Shown: positions 16,930-25,508, counted from the stretch's first letter. The stretch is DNA of 64,000 nucleotides from Cytobacillus citreus (GCF_018343665.1 NZ_JAGYPM010000005.1:184818-248817); one strand, 5' to 3'. Translations and numbers: made by a program. The notes: generated by a model not told the origin, from the sequence alone.

Positions 16930-17505
16930 TTATTCTCGAATCCCAAGTCCATGCTTTAAAAAATCCAACACTTCTAATTTTTGAGTATTCGCATTCCCAT
17001 CTTGCTTGGAATCATATAAATATATTTGCTCTGCCGCTGATTCAACGAGACCTATGAATAGCTTAGAAGTGCGTTCAACATTAATGGAATGACGAATAAC
17101 TCCTGAAGTCTTTGCTTCTTGTAAAAACTGGCTGATCCACGAATAAAAAGGTTGATAAACGGTTTCCCATTCTTTTATATGCTCAGTTGAAGCAAGTCCT
17201 GCATATACAAGAGCCTGAATTTCCCGATAATCACTAGTAAAAGAAAAAATGGCGTCAACAACCTGTGAAAGCTGTGTTGAAAAAGATGCATCTTCATCTA
17301 CTTGGGCTTTTACAGATGCCATTGCTTTTTCAACCATTACTTCTGCTATTGCCGGCATAACAGACAATTTAGACGGAAAATATAAATAGAAGGTTCCTTG
17401 CGCAATTCCAGCCAATTTCACAATATCCGAAATCTTCGCCTTTTCAATGCCTTTTTCCTTAAAAACCTCAATGGCTGCATGAACGATTTTTTCTTTTTTA
17501 TTCAT
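16930..17505 (-). CDS. TetR-family repressor of the SMR efflux pair
   Basis: A 191-residue repressor with the N-terminal TetR DNA-binding domain (IVHAAIEVFKEKGIEKAKISDIVKLAGIAQGTFYLYFPSK) and an all-helical ligand domain. The Y-F-P-S-K sequence after the recognition helix is typical of QacR/YxaF-type drug-responsive members. A GAGAGGAAG site precedes the ATG. Identical 19-bp palindromes before this gene and before the SMR pair indicate autoregulation plus control of the efflux genes. The inducer is unknown but should be a compound exported by the pair. Confidence 0.88.
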   Translation of the reverse strand: MNKKEKIVHAAIEVFKEKGIEKAKISDIVKLAGIAQGTFYLYFPSKLSVMPAIAEVMVEKAMASVKAQVDEDASFSTQLSQVVDAIFSFTSDYREIQALVYAGLASTEHIKEWETVYQPFYSWISQFLQEAKTSGVIRHSINVERTSKLFIGLVESAAEQIYLYDSKQDGNANTQKLEVLDFLKHGLGIRE

Positions 17506-17527
17506 GATCCACTTCCTCTCGAAAACA

Positions 17528-17546
17528 ATGACTGACTTTCATTCAT
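17528..17546. promoter_or_regulatory. TetR operator in front of tetR
   Basis: An exact second copy of the 19-bp palindrome at 16823-16841, located 23 bases before the tetR start. Two identical palindromes flanking the gene for a TetR protein are strong evidence for its binding site. Confidence 0.7.
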
Positions 17547-17576
17547 TTTATCCAAATCTTTATAGCATGTCAAATT

Positions 17577-17706
17577 AATCAAACGTTTGACTAATACCTT
17601 TGTTCGCCTTTTCCTCTTAATCAAACGTTTGATTAATACCTCTGTTCGCCTTTTCCTCTTAATCAATCGTTTGATTAATACCTTTGTTCGCTTTTTCCTC
17701 TTAATT
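17577..17706. repeat. Tandem 42-bp palindrome array, three units and a degraded fourth
   Basis: Units start at 17577, 17619 and 17661. Each has a 16-bp palindrome (AATCAAACGTTTGATT, with one or two changes in the outer copies) followed by AATACC and a T/C-rich tail close to TTTGTTCGCCTTTTCCTCTT. A fourth unit has lost its palindrome. The arrangement, palindrome plus CG and a pyrimidine tract, resembles the arrays at 9.0 and 27.2 kb although the sequences differ. Confidence 0.88.
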
Positions 17707-17737
17707 GATACTTCTATTCGCTTTTTGCCCTTATGCT

Positions 17738-17783
17738 AAGGGGGGCATCTCTAAGTCGAAATCTCGGCTAGTGATGCCCCCTT
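17738..17783. other. Strong hairpin of unknown role upstream of manC
   Basis: AAGGGGGGCATC and GATGCCCCCTT form an 11-bp stem with one bulge around a 23-base loop. No T-run follows on either strand, so a simple terminator is doubtful. It may be a leader structure or the remnant of a small repeat. With the 42-bp array it fills the 407-base gap between tetR and manC. Confidence 0.5.
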
Positions 17784-17823
17784 CACCTGTCAATGGTTTA
17801 GTTTCAACTAAACTTGTACTTTA

Positions 17824-17851
17824 ACAGAAGAAGCATACACTTCATAAAATA
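17824..17851 (+). promoter_or_regulatory. Candidate sigma-K promoter of the manC-glycosyltransferase unit
   Basis: AC at 17824-17825, a 17-base spacer and CATAAAATA at 17843-17851 match the sigma-K pattern (AC, 16-17 bases, CATAnnnTA). It lies about 60 bases before the manC start, which suits a late mother-cell gene for spore-surface sugar. Confidence 0.5.
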
Positions 17852-17912
17852 AGTTACAGGCAGGAACAGCGATGGTTTATGGAACAATGAGAAACAAGGA
17901 GCTTAACCGATT

Positions 17913-19295
17913 ATGAAATTAATTCTTTTATCAGGAGGATCAGGCAAGCGACTGTGGCCGTTATCGAATGATTCTCGGTCTAAGCAGTTTTTAAAGGTAT
18001 TGAAAAATGAAAAAGGCGAACGAGTATCGATGGTCCAGCGTGTATGGGAACAATTGCAAATGGCAGACTTAGGTAAAGACTCGATTGTAGCAACGAGTAA
18101 GGCACAAATAGATGTGATTCAAAGCCAGTTAGGTGAGGATGTACCGTTTATTATTGAGCCTGAGCGCAGAGATACATTTCCTGCAATTGCATTAGCTTCA
18201 GCTTATCTTTATTCGGTTCGGAAAGTTTCTCTAAATGAAGTGGTTGTCGTTTGCCCAGTAGATCCATTTGTAGAAATTCACTTTTTTGAACATATTAAAG
18301 AGCTTAAGAAGGTTGTAGAGGAAAGTCATGCGGACTTGTCATTAATTGGTGTAAAGCCAACTTATCATTCTGCAAAATATGGTTATATTATCCCAGAATC
18401 AATCCATTCTAATCAAAGATTTTACAAGGTAAAAAGGTTTAAAGAAAAACCTACAGAGCAGGAAGCAGCTCAGTTAATTACAGAAGATGCTTTATGGAAT
18501 TGCGGTGTTTTTGCATTTAAATTGGGTTATTTAATTAATTTATTAGAAAAAAAAGGGTTGCCTATTCACTTTGAACAGCTTCAACAGGAATACAAATTGC
18601 TCCCCAAAATAAGTTTCGATTATGAGGTAGTAGAAAAAGCGAATAACATTGTTGTTTTTCCGTATGGTGGATATTGGAAAGATCTTGGGACATGGAATAC
18701 GTTAACAGAAGAAATGTCAACTAACTTAATAGGCAAAGGGACTTTGAGTAAAGATTCAACTAATACACACCTAATTAATGAACTGGACATTCCAGTTGCT
18801 GTACTAGGGGTTCCTAATGCTGTTGTGGCTGTCAGTGCAGATGGCATTCTAGTAACGGATAAAGCTGCCAGCCCTCGAATTAAGGAATTAATCACAGACC
18901 TAGATCAAAGACCAATGTATGAAGAACGGCGCTGGGGCTGGTATCGTGTTTTAGATTTTAATAAAAACGAAGATGGCACTGAGATATTAACAAAACGGAT
19001 CTGTGTAAAAATGGGGAAGAATTTAAGCTACCAGATGCACCATAAAAGAAATGAAGTATGGACCATCATCAAGGGTGAAGGTGAATTTGTTTTAGATGGT
19101 GGCATTCAGCCTGTAAAACCTGGGGACGTTCTAATCATTCCTATAGGAGCAAAACATGCCATTAAAGCACATTCTGATCTTGAATTTATTGAAGTACAAC
19201 AAGGTGTGGAATTGAATGAAGATGATATCATTCGCTTATTAATGACATGGGATGAAGTTGAGGAGCACTGTGAAAGAAAGGGGGATTCTTCCTGA
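17913..19295 (+). CDS. manC: Mannose-1-phosphate guanylyltransferase / mannose-6-phosphate isomerase
   Basis: A 460-residue bifunctional-type enzyme. The nucleotidyltransferase part has LSGGSGKRLWPLSNDSRSKQF (phosphate loop), EPERRDTFPAIALA, VCPVDPFV and FKEKPT. The last 110 residues are a cupin (SYQMHHKRNEVWTIIKGEGEF, PGDVLIIPIGAKHAI) matching the isomerase half. It should make GDP-mannose in the cytoplasm, starting sugar-nucleotide supply for the locus. It is shorter than many ManC/AlgA proteins, mainly in the middle linker. AAGGAG precedes the ATG by about 11 bases. Its stop overlaps the probable start of the next glycosyltransferase. Confidence 0.88.
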   Translation: MKLILLSGGSGKRLWPLSNDSRSKQFLKVLKNEKGERVSMVQRVWEQLQMADLGKDSIVATSKAQIDVIQSQLGEDVPFIIEPERRDTFPAIALASAYLYSVRKVSLNEVVVVCPVDPFVEIHFFEHIKELKKVVEESHADLSLIGVKPTYHSAKYGYIIPESIHSNQRFYKVKRFKEKPTEQEAAQLITEDALWNCGVFAFKLGYLINLLEKKGLPIHFEQLQQEYKLLPKISFDYEVVEKANNIVVFPYGGYWKDLGTWNTLTEEMSTNLIGKGTLSKDSTNTHLINELDIPVAVLGVPNAVVAVSADGILVTDKAASPRIKELITDLDQRPMYEERRWGWYRVLDFNKNEDGTEILTKRICVKMGKNLSYQMHHKRNEVWTIIKGEGEFVLDGGIQPVKPGDVLIIPIGAKHAIKAHSDLEFIEVQQGVELNEDDIIRLLMTWDEVEEHCERKGDSS

Positions 19296-20446
19296 GTGAT
19301 TATCAAGTTGTTTGGAGAGGTCCTGTAATGGATGCCACGGGATATGGCACTGCGAGCAGAGGATATGCTTTAGCATTAGATCAATTAGGTGTTGATGTGA
19401 AAATTGAGACATATTCATGGAACTTTCCTTTTATTGAGAATGATTGCTTCGAAAAGGAAAAATTACATCAGTTAATCAAGAAAGGGTATGACGAAAAAAA
19501 AAGAAAAATATTAATCTATCACACTCCACCGGGAAATGTTCAATCAGGTAAAAAATATATAAGGTTTGACCGCCGTATATTAAATACTGTGTGGGAAACA
19601 CCCAAGTTACCGAAGTGCTGGCCAACCATTATCAATAAGTTCGATGCAGTATGTGTCCCTTGCTCTCAAAATATTCATGCTATAAAAACTAGTGATGTAA
19701 AGATTCCAGCTTACTTAGCTCCACATGGGGTAGATACGATCAAATACAAGCCAGAAAATAAGAAGTTTTTATTAAAAGAAGCTCAGGGACGATTTGTATT
19801 TGTTTCTGTGTTTGATTTTCAGCATCGAAAGAATCCCGAATCTTTATTAGAAGCCTATTGGAAAGAATTTACCGCAAGAGACAATGTCATTTTAGCGATA
19901 AAAACTTATGGAGACAGCAGGGACCAGATAATGAGAAAGATAAAAAAGTATAAACAAAAGCTTGGATTTGCGAGTGAAACCGCTCCGCTAATTTTTTTAA
20001 CAGGTATATTGGATGATATTCAGTTTAGGGGTTTTTACACAATGGGAAATGTGTTTGTTTTGCCTACTAGAGGTGAGGGGGTGGGTATCCCATTTATGGA
20101 GGCTCTTTCAAGTGGAATACCAGTCATCACAACTGGTTGGGGAGGTCAAATGGATTTTATTAACGAAAATAATTCATTTTTAGTTGATTATGAGCTAAGT
20201 TATCCAGGAATCAGTATGAATAGTGAAAACACGATTTCAAAGATTTATCGAAATCTATATGAAGAGGAAGGGCAAATTTGGGCTGAAGCAAAGGTAGATG
20301 ACTTAAGAATAAAAATGAGAGAAGCCTATGAAAATCAGAATCTTTGCAGCCAAAAGGGACATCAAGGAAGAATGGATATGCTGAAGCTATCATGGAATAA
20401 TGTCGTCTTATCATTAAAGCACGCAATCGATAAAACTATACAATGA
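19292..20446 (+). CDS. Family-4 glycosyltransferase; probable CTG start
   Basis: A GT-B glycosyltransferase (about 384 residues) with the C-terminal donor-binding motif FVLPTRGEGVGIPFMEALSSGIPVITT. The first ATG (19328) sits inside a conserved-looking N-terminus: reading upstream gives SDYQVVWRGPV before MDATGYGTASRG, and WRGP followed by a Gly-rich turn is the normal opening strand of such enzymes. The only start candidate that keeps it is a CTG at 19292, overlapping the manC stop as CTGA, with AAAGGGGG 7 bases upstream. It probably uses GDP-mannose or a related sugar to extend the spore glycan. Confidence 0.8.
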   Translation: MSDYQVVWRGPVMDATGYGTASRGYALALDQLGVDVKIETYSWNFPFIENDCFEKEKLHQLIKKGYDEKKRKILIYHTPPGNVQSGKKYIRFDRRILNTVWETPKLPKCWPTIINKFDAVCVPCSQNIHAIKTSDVKIPAYLAPHGVDTIKYKPENKKFLLKEAQGRFVFVSVFDFQHRKNPESLLEAYWKEFTARDNVILAIKTYGDSRDQIMRKIKKYKQKLGFASETAPLIFLTGILDDIQFRGFYTMGNVFVLPTRGEGVGIPFMEALSSGIPVITTGWGGQMDFINENNSFLVDYELSYPGISMNSENTISKIYRNLYEEEGQIWAEAKVDDLRIKMREAYENQNLCSQKGHQGRMDMLKLSWNNVVLSLKHAIDKTIQ

Positions 20447-20470
20447 AAGCATTATCCTTTTTAGCAAATA

Positions 20471-20508
20471 GAAAAACCGTTAGGGAGTTCATCCATGACG
20501 GTTTTTCT
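20471..20508. terminator. Bidirectional terminator between convergent glycosyltransferase genes
   Basis: GAAAAACCGT and ACGGTTTTTC form the stem, with A-run and T-run on opposite sides. The last five codons of the minus-strand gene lie inside it, so the coding end and the terminator overlap. Confidence 0.8.
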
Positions 20509-21682
20509 GATTGATCATATGTTCAATTTCTTCCTGCATGTTTTGCGCAATCTTCCCCCATGAATAATGATCATTAATATATTTTTGCCCATTGAGCGAT
20601 ATTTTTTTAAGAAGTTCTTTCTTACAGGAAAATTCAATAAGCCTCTCAGCGAAATTTTCTTTTTCTGCATGAATATAATGCTGTTTATCAATTAGGTTTA
20701 ATCCTCTCACACCACACTGAGTAGAAAATAAGGGGATCCCAGCTGATAGAAATTCCAGTGTTTTTAAGTTAACGCCTGACCCTTTAAACATTGGATTTAT
20801 TGCGATATCTGCATTAGCAAACAGAGTTAATTTCTCCGTGTTATCAACTGTTCCTAATAGTTTCAAATTAGACTTTTTTATAGATTGAAAAGGAATGGAG
20901 CACCCTCCTGCTATCAAAAAATCAATATTCAGGCAGTTATCTGCAAGCTGCTCAATGATAAAATGAACCGCTTCAATGTTAGGGGGATAATTTGCTCCAA
21001 TGAAAAATACTTTAAGCTTAGCATCAGGTTTCTCTTCTTTTTTTACCCATTCTGCTGGATTAATGCCGTTAGGTGCTAATTTTATTTTATTTAAATTGAT
21101 ATCATACATGGCAGCAAAGCTTTCTCTTTCTTGCTCGGAAGTAGCAAATACTAAATCCGCTAAATGGACAAGCTTTTTTTCTAGTTCATAAATTAATGGA
21201 AGAAATCCCCTTGCTTTGCTGTTCTTCCAAATCAAATTTGCTAATGCAAATTCGTGATTATGACTGCTATAAATTCTTAGCTTATCATCGTGGCCTAAAT
21301 ATTGATCATATCCTATTAAATAGGGAGATTCATGAATGATGATATCACTGTTTTTATACAAGGTTTTAAAATATTTATTAAATAATGTTGGATACTTAGA
21401 CAGGATAACAGATTTAATTAAGGATAATTCGTAACCGCCAGCACTCTGCAGCCTTTTATTAATTAGCCTATGATACTTAGATTCTATTCCAATTTGGTAT
21501 TCTCTAAATGTTGGAGAGTAATCTATTCTTTTCTTTTCTCGATGAGGTCGATAAAGTTGGGATAAGAGCGTAATATCATAATAATTGCTAAGTTTATGAT
21601 AAAGATGAAAATATCTTAATGTCCCTCCGCTAACTGGCGGATAATCAATAGGAAAAATATTCAGGATCAAAATTTTCCTCAT
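20489..21682 (-). CDS. Family-4 glycosyltransferase
   Basis: A 397-residue GT-B enzyme. The N-terminus (ILILNIFPIDYPPVSGGTLRYFHL) is the acceptor-side domain with the Gly-Gly loop; FFIGANYPPNIEAVHFIIEQL and FANADIAINPMFKGSGVNLKTLEFLSAGIPLFST carry the donor site of the Glycos_transf_1/4 families. The start ATG follows AGGGGG. It is the second gene of a minus-strand pair, 19 bases after the neighbour at 21701. Expected to act at the cytoplasmic face of the mother-cell or outer-forespore membrane; donor sugar unknown. Confidence 0.85.
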   Translation of the reverse strand: MRKILILNIFPIDYPPVSGGTLRYFHLYHKLSNYYDITLLSQLYRPHREKKRIDYSPTFREYQIGIESKYHRLINKRLQSAGGYELSLIKSVILSKYPTLFNKYFKTLYKNSDIIIHESPYLIGYDQYLGHDDKLRIYSSHNHEFALANLIWKNSKARGFLPLIYELEKKLVHLADLVFATSEQERESFAAMYDINLNKIKLAPNGINPAEWVKKEEKPDAKLKVFFIGANYPPNIEAVHFIIEQLADNCLNIDFLIAGGCSIPFQSIKKSNLKLLGTVDNTEKLTLFANADIAINPMFKGSGVNLKTLEFLSAGIPLFSTQCGVRGLNLIDKQHYIHAEKENFAERLIEFSCKKELLKKISLNGQKYINDHYSWGKIAQNMQEEIEHMINQKNRHG

Positions 21683-21700
21683 TTCATTGCCCCCTAAGCA

Positions 21701-22798
21701 CTAAGACAAGACACCGCGAAAAACACTTAGAGTTTCTTTAGCACATTTTTCCCATGAGAATGCATTTGCTCTTTCGTTGCCTTTCTGGATTAATTCTATT
21801 CTTGTCATTGGATTTAAAGCATTCATCATTTTCATAGCAATATCTTCAGCAGACTCTGGGTTAAAAAGCAATGCAGCATCATCTACAACCTCGGGAATAC
21901 TCCCTCTATTAGAACAAACGATTGGTGTTTGTGTTTTCATTGCCTCTACTAAGGGCAGGCCAAACCCTTCAAAAAGAGAAGGAAAAATCAAAAAGTCCGC
22001 GTTTCGGTATATATATGGCAAATCTTGCTCTGGGATATATCCAAGAATCTTTACCTGTTCTGTTAAATGGTGCTCATTTAAAAAGTTAATTATTGTCGGT
22101 AATAGCTGATTTCCTTTATAAAAATACCCAGTAAGAACAAGTGGGATTGTTTTTTTATAACGATCTCGAAGTGTAACTAAAGCCTTTAAAAGATTAAGGT
22201 GGTTTTTATGTTGGTTATAGCTTGCTGGATATAGTGCGTATGCATCTGGAAGTTTGTACTTGGCTTTAATCAGTTCCTTCGTTCTCAAATTTGTGGCGTT
22301 ATTGAATCTTTCTGCTACATCAAGATGAATGGCATGAATTTTCTCTTTAGGAATGTGCAATCTCTCGCTAATGGACTTCTTTGAGAATTCGGAAACAGTA
22401 ATGACAGCATCGAAGGATTGGGCAAACTTTTTGTAATATTCGTTATTCCCCTCTAAGCCCCCTGGTACGAACTCTGGATAAAAAGTGTGCAAACAATCGT
22501 GAATGGTTACTACTGTGGGAACCGGGATAGCAGAAAGATAGGATTTATGCAAAGGGCAGAACCATAAATCTAATTGCAGCATCTGTATAGCACTATAAAT
22601 TTGAAATTGCCTGACAGGTTGCTTAAAAACAAACTTTTTAATTTGATTTGGTAGAATATCTATATTTTCCTTCAGAAATAAGAATAGCTCAATGTCTTCA
22701 TCTTGGTTAGCTAAATTCAGAATCAAGTTTTTTATATATTGTTCTGCTCCTCCGAATTTATCTTGCGAAAGCCCCAATAAGTTAACACCGACCCTCAT
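21701..22798 (-). CDS. Family-4 glycosyltransferase (mannosyltransferase-like)
   Basis: A 365-residue GT4 enzyme: MRVGVNLLGLSQDKFGGAEQYIKNL at the N-terminus, VTIHDCLHTFYPEFV, VITVSEFSKKSI, LYPASYNQHKNHLNLL and the donor motif FLIFPSLFEGFGLPLVEAMKTQTPIVCSNRGSIPEV. This set is typical of mannosyl- and rhamnosyltransferases of O-antigen-like clusters. The start is set at MRVGV because GAGGAGG lies 6 bases before it; the 24 upstream in-frame residues have no site. With manC in the same locus, a GDP-mannose donor is plausible but not shown. Confidence 0.88.
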   Translation of the reverse strand: MRVGVNLLGLSQDKFGGAEQYIKNLILNLANQDEDIELFLFLKENIDILPNQIKKFVFKQPVRQFQIYSAIQMLQLDLWFCPLHKSYLSAIPVPTVVTIHDCLHTFYPEFVPGGLEGNNEYYKKFAQSFDAVITVSEFSKKSISERLHIPKEKIHAIHLDVAERFNNATNLRTKELIKAKYKLPDAYALYPASYNQHKNHLNLLKALVTLRDRYKKTIPLVLTGYFYKGNQLLPTIINFLNEHHLTEQVKILGYIPEQDLPYIYRNADFLIFPSLFEGFGLPLVEAMKTQTPIVCSNRGSIPEVVDDAALLFNPESAEDIAMKMMNALNPMTRIELIQKGNERANAFSWEKCAKETLSVFRGVLS

Positions 22799-23005
22799 GT
22801 TGTGCCTCCTCGTACAATATTGAAGATTACCCCATTGTATGGACAAAAACGACTTTATGACACGACACAATCTAGGAAATCAAATGATATGTAAAATAAA
22901 AAACAAAATAATAAGACTTTGACACATTATTCAGCACAAATAAAGAATTTGAAAATACTTTAAATAATAAATGAATAAGCCACTAGCAATGAAGGGAGGA
23001 TAACG

Positions 23006-23707
23006 ATGGTCTCAATCATATGCTGTACGATGCGGCAGCATTGTATGGACAATGTTTTTCAAAACTATGAAAACCAGATTGTAAAGGAAAAAGAGCTCAT
23101 CATTATTTTAAATCACGATGATATGGATATAAATAGTTGGAAAGAGAGAGCAAGACAGTCTCAAAACGTAACGGTTTTTCATTTGCCAGAAAAAGTGACA
23201 TTAGGTGAGTGTCTTAATTATGGAATTGGAAAAACGAAATACTCAGTTATTGCAAAATTCGATGATGACGACTACTATGCCCCTAGTTATCTTGAACAAT
23301 CGCTGAATGTATTAAACAGAGCAAATGTACACATAGTAGGAAAAAAATCAGTCTTCATGTACTTTATTGATGAAAAAATCCTCGCCATTCACAGACGACG
23401 GTATGAAAATATGTTTGTCAAAGGCGGCATTAAGGGTGCCACATTAGTTTTTAAAAAATATATCACCGAGAAGGTTAAATTTCCGAATATGAATAACGGG
23501 GAAGACACCTTTTTTTTGAAAGAATGCATTGACCACAATTATAGAATTTTCTCTACTGATAAATACAATTATGCATGTTTAAGAGCTTCAAATTCGGGTC
23601 AGCATACATGGAACCCCAATAAAAACATCCTTTCTAGAGATTTATCTTTACCTTATAAAACGGATGATTTTAAGCCCTTCATCGTGAATCCCAAGCATAA
23701 TGATTAA
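23006..23707 (+). CDS. Small family-2 (GT-A) glycosyltransferase, paralogue of the one at 43784
   Basis: A 233-residue GT-A domain: VSIICCTMRQHCMDNVFQNY, KELIIILNHDDMD, VTLGECLNYGIGKTKYSVIAKFDDDDYYAPSYL (the DDD cation site), and GATLVFKKYI before NGEDTFFLKECI. It is the same length as, and clearly homologous to, the protein at 43784, including MVSII, LGECLN, KFDDDDYY and the final Tyr/Asn-rich block. AAGGGAGG precedes the ATG. Such minimal enzymes resemble CgeD/YtcC-type spore-crust glycosyltransferases. No membrane segment. Confidence 0.82.
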   Translation: MVSIICCTMRQHCMDNVFQNYENQIVKEKELIIILNHDDMDINSWKERARQSQNVTVFHLPEKVTLGECLNYGIGKTKYSVIAKFDDDDYYAPSYLEQSLNVLNRANVHIVGKKSVFMYFIDEKILAIHRRRYENMFVKGGIKGATLVFKKYITEKVKFPNMNNGEDTFFLKECIDHNYRIFSTDKYNYACLRASNSGQHTWNPNKNILSRDLSLPYKTDDFKPFIVNPKHND

Positions 23708-23725
23708 TTAATGAATCAAACGAAT

Positions 23726-23754
23726 GAAAGGCTATCTTCAGTAGATAGCCTTTC
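23726..23754. terminator. Bidirectional terminator
   Basis: GAAAGGCTATC and GATAGCCTTTC form an uninterrupted stem around a short loop between the glycosyltransferase (plus) and the Cys-rich protein gene (minus). Confidence 0.85.
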
Positions 23755-23767
23755 TTAAATAATGATT

Positions 23768-24445
23768 TTATGCTCTTTGAAAATTACATTCTCTCTGAAG
23801 AAACGCAGTATCAATTGTGAATTTTCCTGTAAATCTTACAAATCGATCTGTACATTTTCCTGCAGTTGATCGAGTGATTATTGCAAAATTGTTACAGTTA
23901 ACTAATTGAAGTGGATTTCTTGTAACAACAATTAAGCTACAAGCATCCATTGGGTCTGATAACAATGCATTAATACAAGCACATAAATCTTCCATATCTT
24001 CTTGACAGCCAAAATCTACAGCATTGTCAAAGCATACTGTACCTTGGCAACAAATTCTTGCATTATCGGTTGTTCGACAAACAGTAGGTTGATTAAAAAC
24101 CCCATTTGCAAAGAACGGCATACAGCCTTTAATGACAGCTGCAAATATAGTTGCAGGTGTTGTGGCATTAGGATTTGCAGCAGTTGGGCATGGAATTTGA
24201 ACGGTACATTCTTCAACTGTGCAGCATAGGCATGTTGGATCATAAAAAATTTGTTGACTGTTAGGATCCAGATTATTATTAAAGAAACCCGGAACGTTTT
24301 CTACACAACAATAGTCAACGTCAAAATCACATTGACATGGCCCCACTGCTGGTTGTGGTTGAAGTGCTAAGTCAATACAATTGTCCTCTATTAAGGTTTC
24401 TGAATCTCCTTCATTTATCACATTATCTAAACTTTCTTCGTTCAT
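23768..24445 (-). CDS. Cys-rich spore-surface protein candidate, family not recognised
   Basis: A 225-residue protein with 22 cysteines, many in pairs or CxC groups (PCQCDFDVDYCC, PTCLCCTVEEC, RICCQGTVC, LCACINALL). The N-terminus is acidic and low-complexity; no signal peptide or membrane segment is seen. The start is placed at MNEESLDN because AAAGGATG lies 8 bases upstream; the longer frame lacks a site. The Cys pattern suggests disulfide cross-linking as in insoluble coat or crust proteins, and the position among spore glycan and CotZ-like genes supports that. It is not a CotZ paralogue by eye. No enzyme motif is visible. Confidence 0.75.
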   Translation of the reverse strand: MNEESLDNVINEGDSETLIEDNCIDLALQPQPAVGPCQCDFDVDYCCVENVPGFFNNNLDPNSQQIFYDPTCLCCTVEECTVQIPCPTAANPNATTPATIFAAVIKGCMPFFANGVFNQPTVCRTTDNARICCQGTVCFDNAVDFGCQEDMEDLCACINALLSDPMDACSLIVVTRNPLQLVNCNNFAIITRSTAGKCTDRFVRFTGKFTIDTAFLQRECNFQRA

Positions 24446-24591
24446 TTTATTTTCATCCTTTCGAATTAAATTAATAATGAATTCCATTATCTATTGCAAT
24501 ATATTCGGCAATACAAAATTGGTTTGGGTGTTTTACTTGGCTTTTAAAGAAATGCACAGCTACCAACAACAAAAATCATGGACATGTATCT

Positions 24592-24620
24592 ACTCCTCCA
24601 TTGAAAATTTTCATATATTA
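24592..24620 (+). promoter_or_regulatory. Candidate sigma-K promoter of the small basic protein gene
   Basis: CATATATTA at 24612-24620 matches CATAnnnTA, with AC 18 bases upstream, one base longer than ideal. It lies about 40 bases before the start codon. Confidence 0.4.
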
Positions 24621-24662
24621 TGTTAGATAACTTAAGAAAATAGATTGGAGGGTAATACATGT

Positions 24663-24959
24663 ATGGTGCCTAAAAATCAACTTCATTCAAATATAGAAAA
24701 AGATACATTTAAAAAAGAAGGATGCTCACGCTGTGAAAGGAAAATAAAAAGACGTGAAAATGGGATGCCAATTAAAAGGGGCTATAAAAGGCGTTATAAA
24801 AAAAGAAAACTCGACTTTGCTCATACATCAGTAGAAAAAAATGAATTATCCAAACTAAATGCAAAAAAAGATGAATTATTAATGAAGGATCCTAAGAAAA
24901 AAGCGAAAATGTCTTTGACGTCAAAAATCAAGAAAGTAATGAATGGATTTTTTAATTAA
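24663..24959 (+). CDS. Small Lys/Arg-rich protein, family not recognised
   Basis: A 98-residue strongly basic protein. It has one Cys pair (GCSRCERKIKRR), a block GYKRRYKKRKLDF, a helical charged segment (KNELSKLNAKKDELLMKDPKKKAKM) and a short hydrophobic C-terminus (VMNGFFN). The ATG at 24663 is preferred over a TTG 18 bases upstream; GGAGGG lies 11 bases before it. A candidate sigma-K promoter and a terminator bound it, so it is a monocistronic, probably late-sporulation gene. A basic coat component or a polyanion-binding protein would fit beside the very acidic repeat protein at 49095; this is inference only. Confidence 0.68.
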   Translation: MVPKNQLHSNIEKDTFKKEGCSRCERKIKRRENGMPIKRGYKRRYKKRKLDFAHTSVEKNELSKLNAKKDELLMKDPKKKAKMSLTSKIKKVMNGFFN

Positions 24960-25020
24960 TAACTGAATATGCATCAGTTCTAAAGTGCAAAAATCTATAG
25001 AAGGATTAAACCAAACATGA

Positions 25021-25052
25021 AAAGACCCTTTTCACTGACGAGGGTCTTTTCT
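25021..25052 (+). terminator. Terminator after the small basic protein gene
   Basis: AAAAGACCCT and AGGGTCTTTT pair across a 12-base loop, followed by CTCTTTATT. Confidence 0.8.
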
Positions 25053-25133
25053 CTTTATTCAAACTAAATGGAGTTATATTGAAAGAATACGAAAAATTGA
25101 CATATTGGAATTAATTTTATGACACTTTTAAAC

Positions 25134-25508
25134 TCAATTGCGCTTTCTATAATTCGATTTACAATTTCTATAAGCAGAATGCTTCTGTTTTAATTGTTCT
25201 TTCACTAAGGAAAATTCGTTATACATTGTTATCATTAATTGATTTTGCTTTATGATCAGATCGTCATTTTCTTTTCTTTTAGCAGTCTCAGCTTTTAGAA
25301 AATCAAGCATATCTTGTATTTTCTTTTCAAACATAGTTTGCAAGCGTTTTAACTGATTTTCACTTAAAGTTGAGTGATTTAATGTATTGTTATCATGCCG
25401 CGCTGTCGTTACCGCTGCGCTTTCTGTTGTTTGGCTCAAGACCTCTTTCTGGATTAATGAGTTATGATTTTTCTCGATTTGTAAAACAAATGATGATTTT
25501 CTTTTCAT
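25134..25508 (-). CDS. Small coiled-coil protein, family not recognised
   Basis: A 124-residue hydrophilic protein. Residues 1-45 are Ser/Thr-rich (SQTTESAAVTTARHDNNTLNHSTLS); residues 48-105 form a likely coiled coil (LKRLQTMFEKKIQDMLDFLKAETAKRKENDDLIIKQNQLM); the end is basic (HSAYRNCKSNYRKRN). AGGAGGGAG stands 9 bases before the ATG, a good sign that the gene is real. There is no membrane segment or known motif. Its place between spore structural and glycan genes suggests a coat-associated scaffold, but nothing in the sequence proves it. Confidence 0.65.
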   Translation of the reverse strand: MKRKSSFVLQIEKNHNSLIQKEVLSQTTESAAVTTARHDNNTLNHSTLSENQLKRLQTMFEKKIQDMLDFLKAETAKRKENDDLIIKQNQLMITMYNEFSLVKEQLKQKHSAYRNCKSNYRKRN

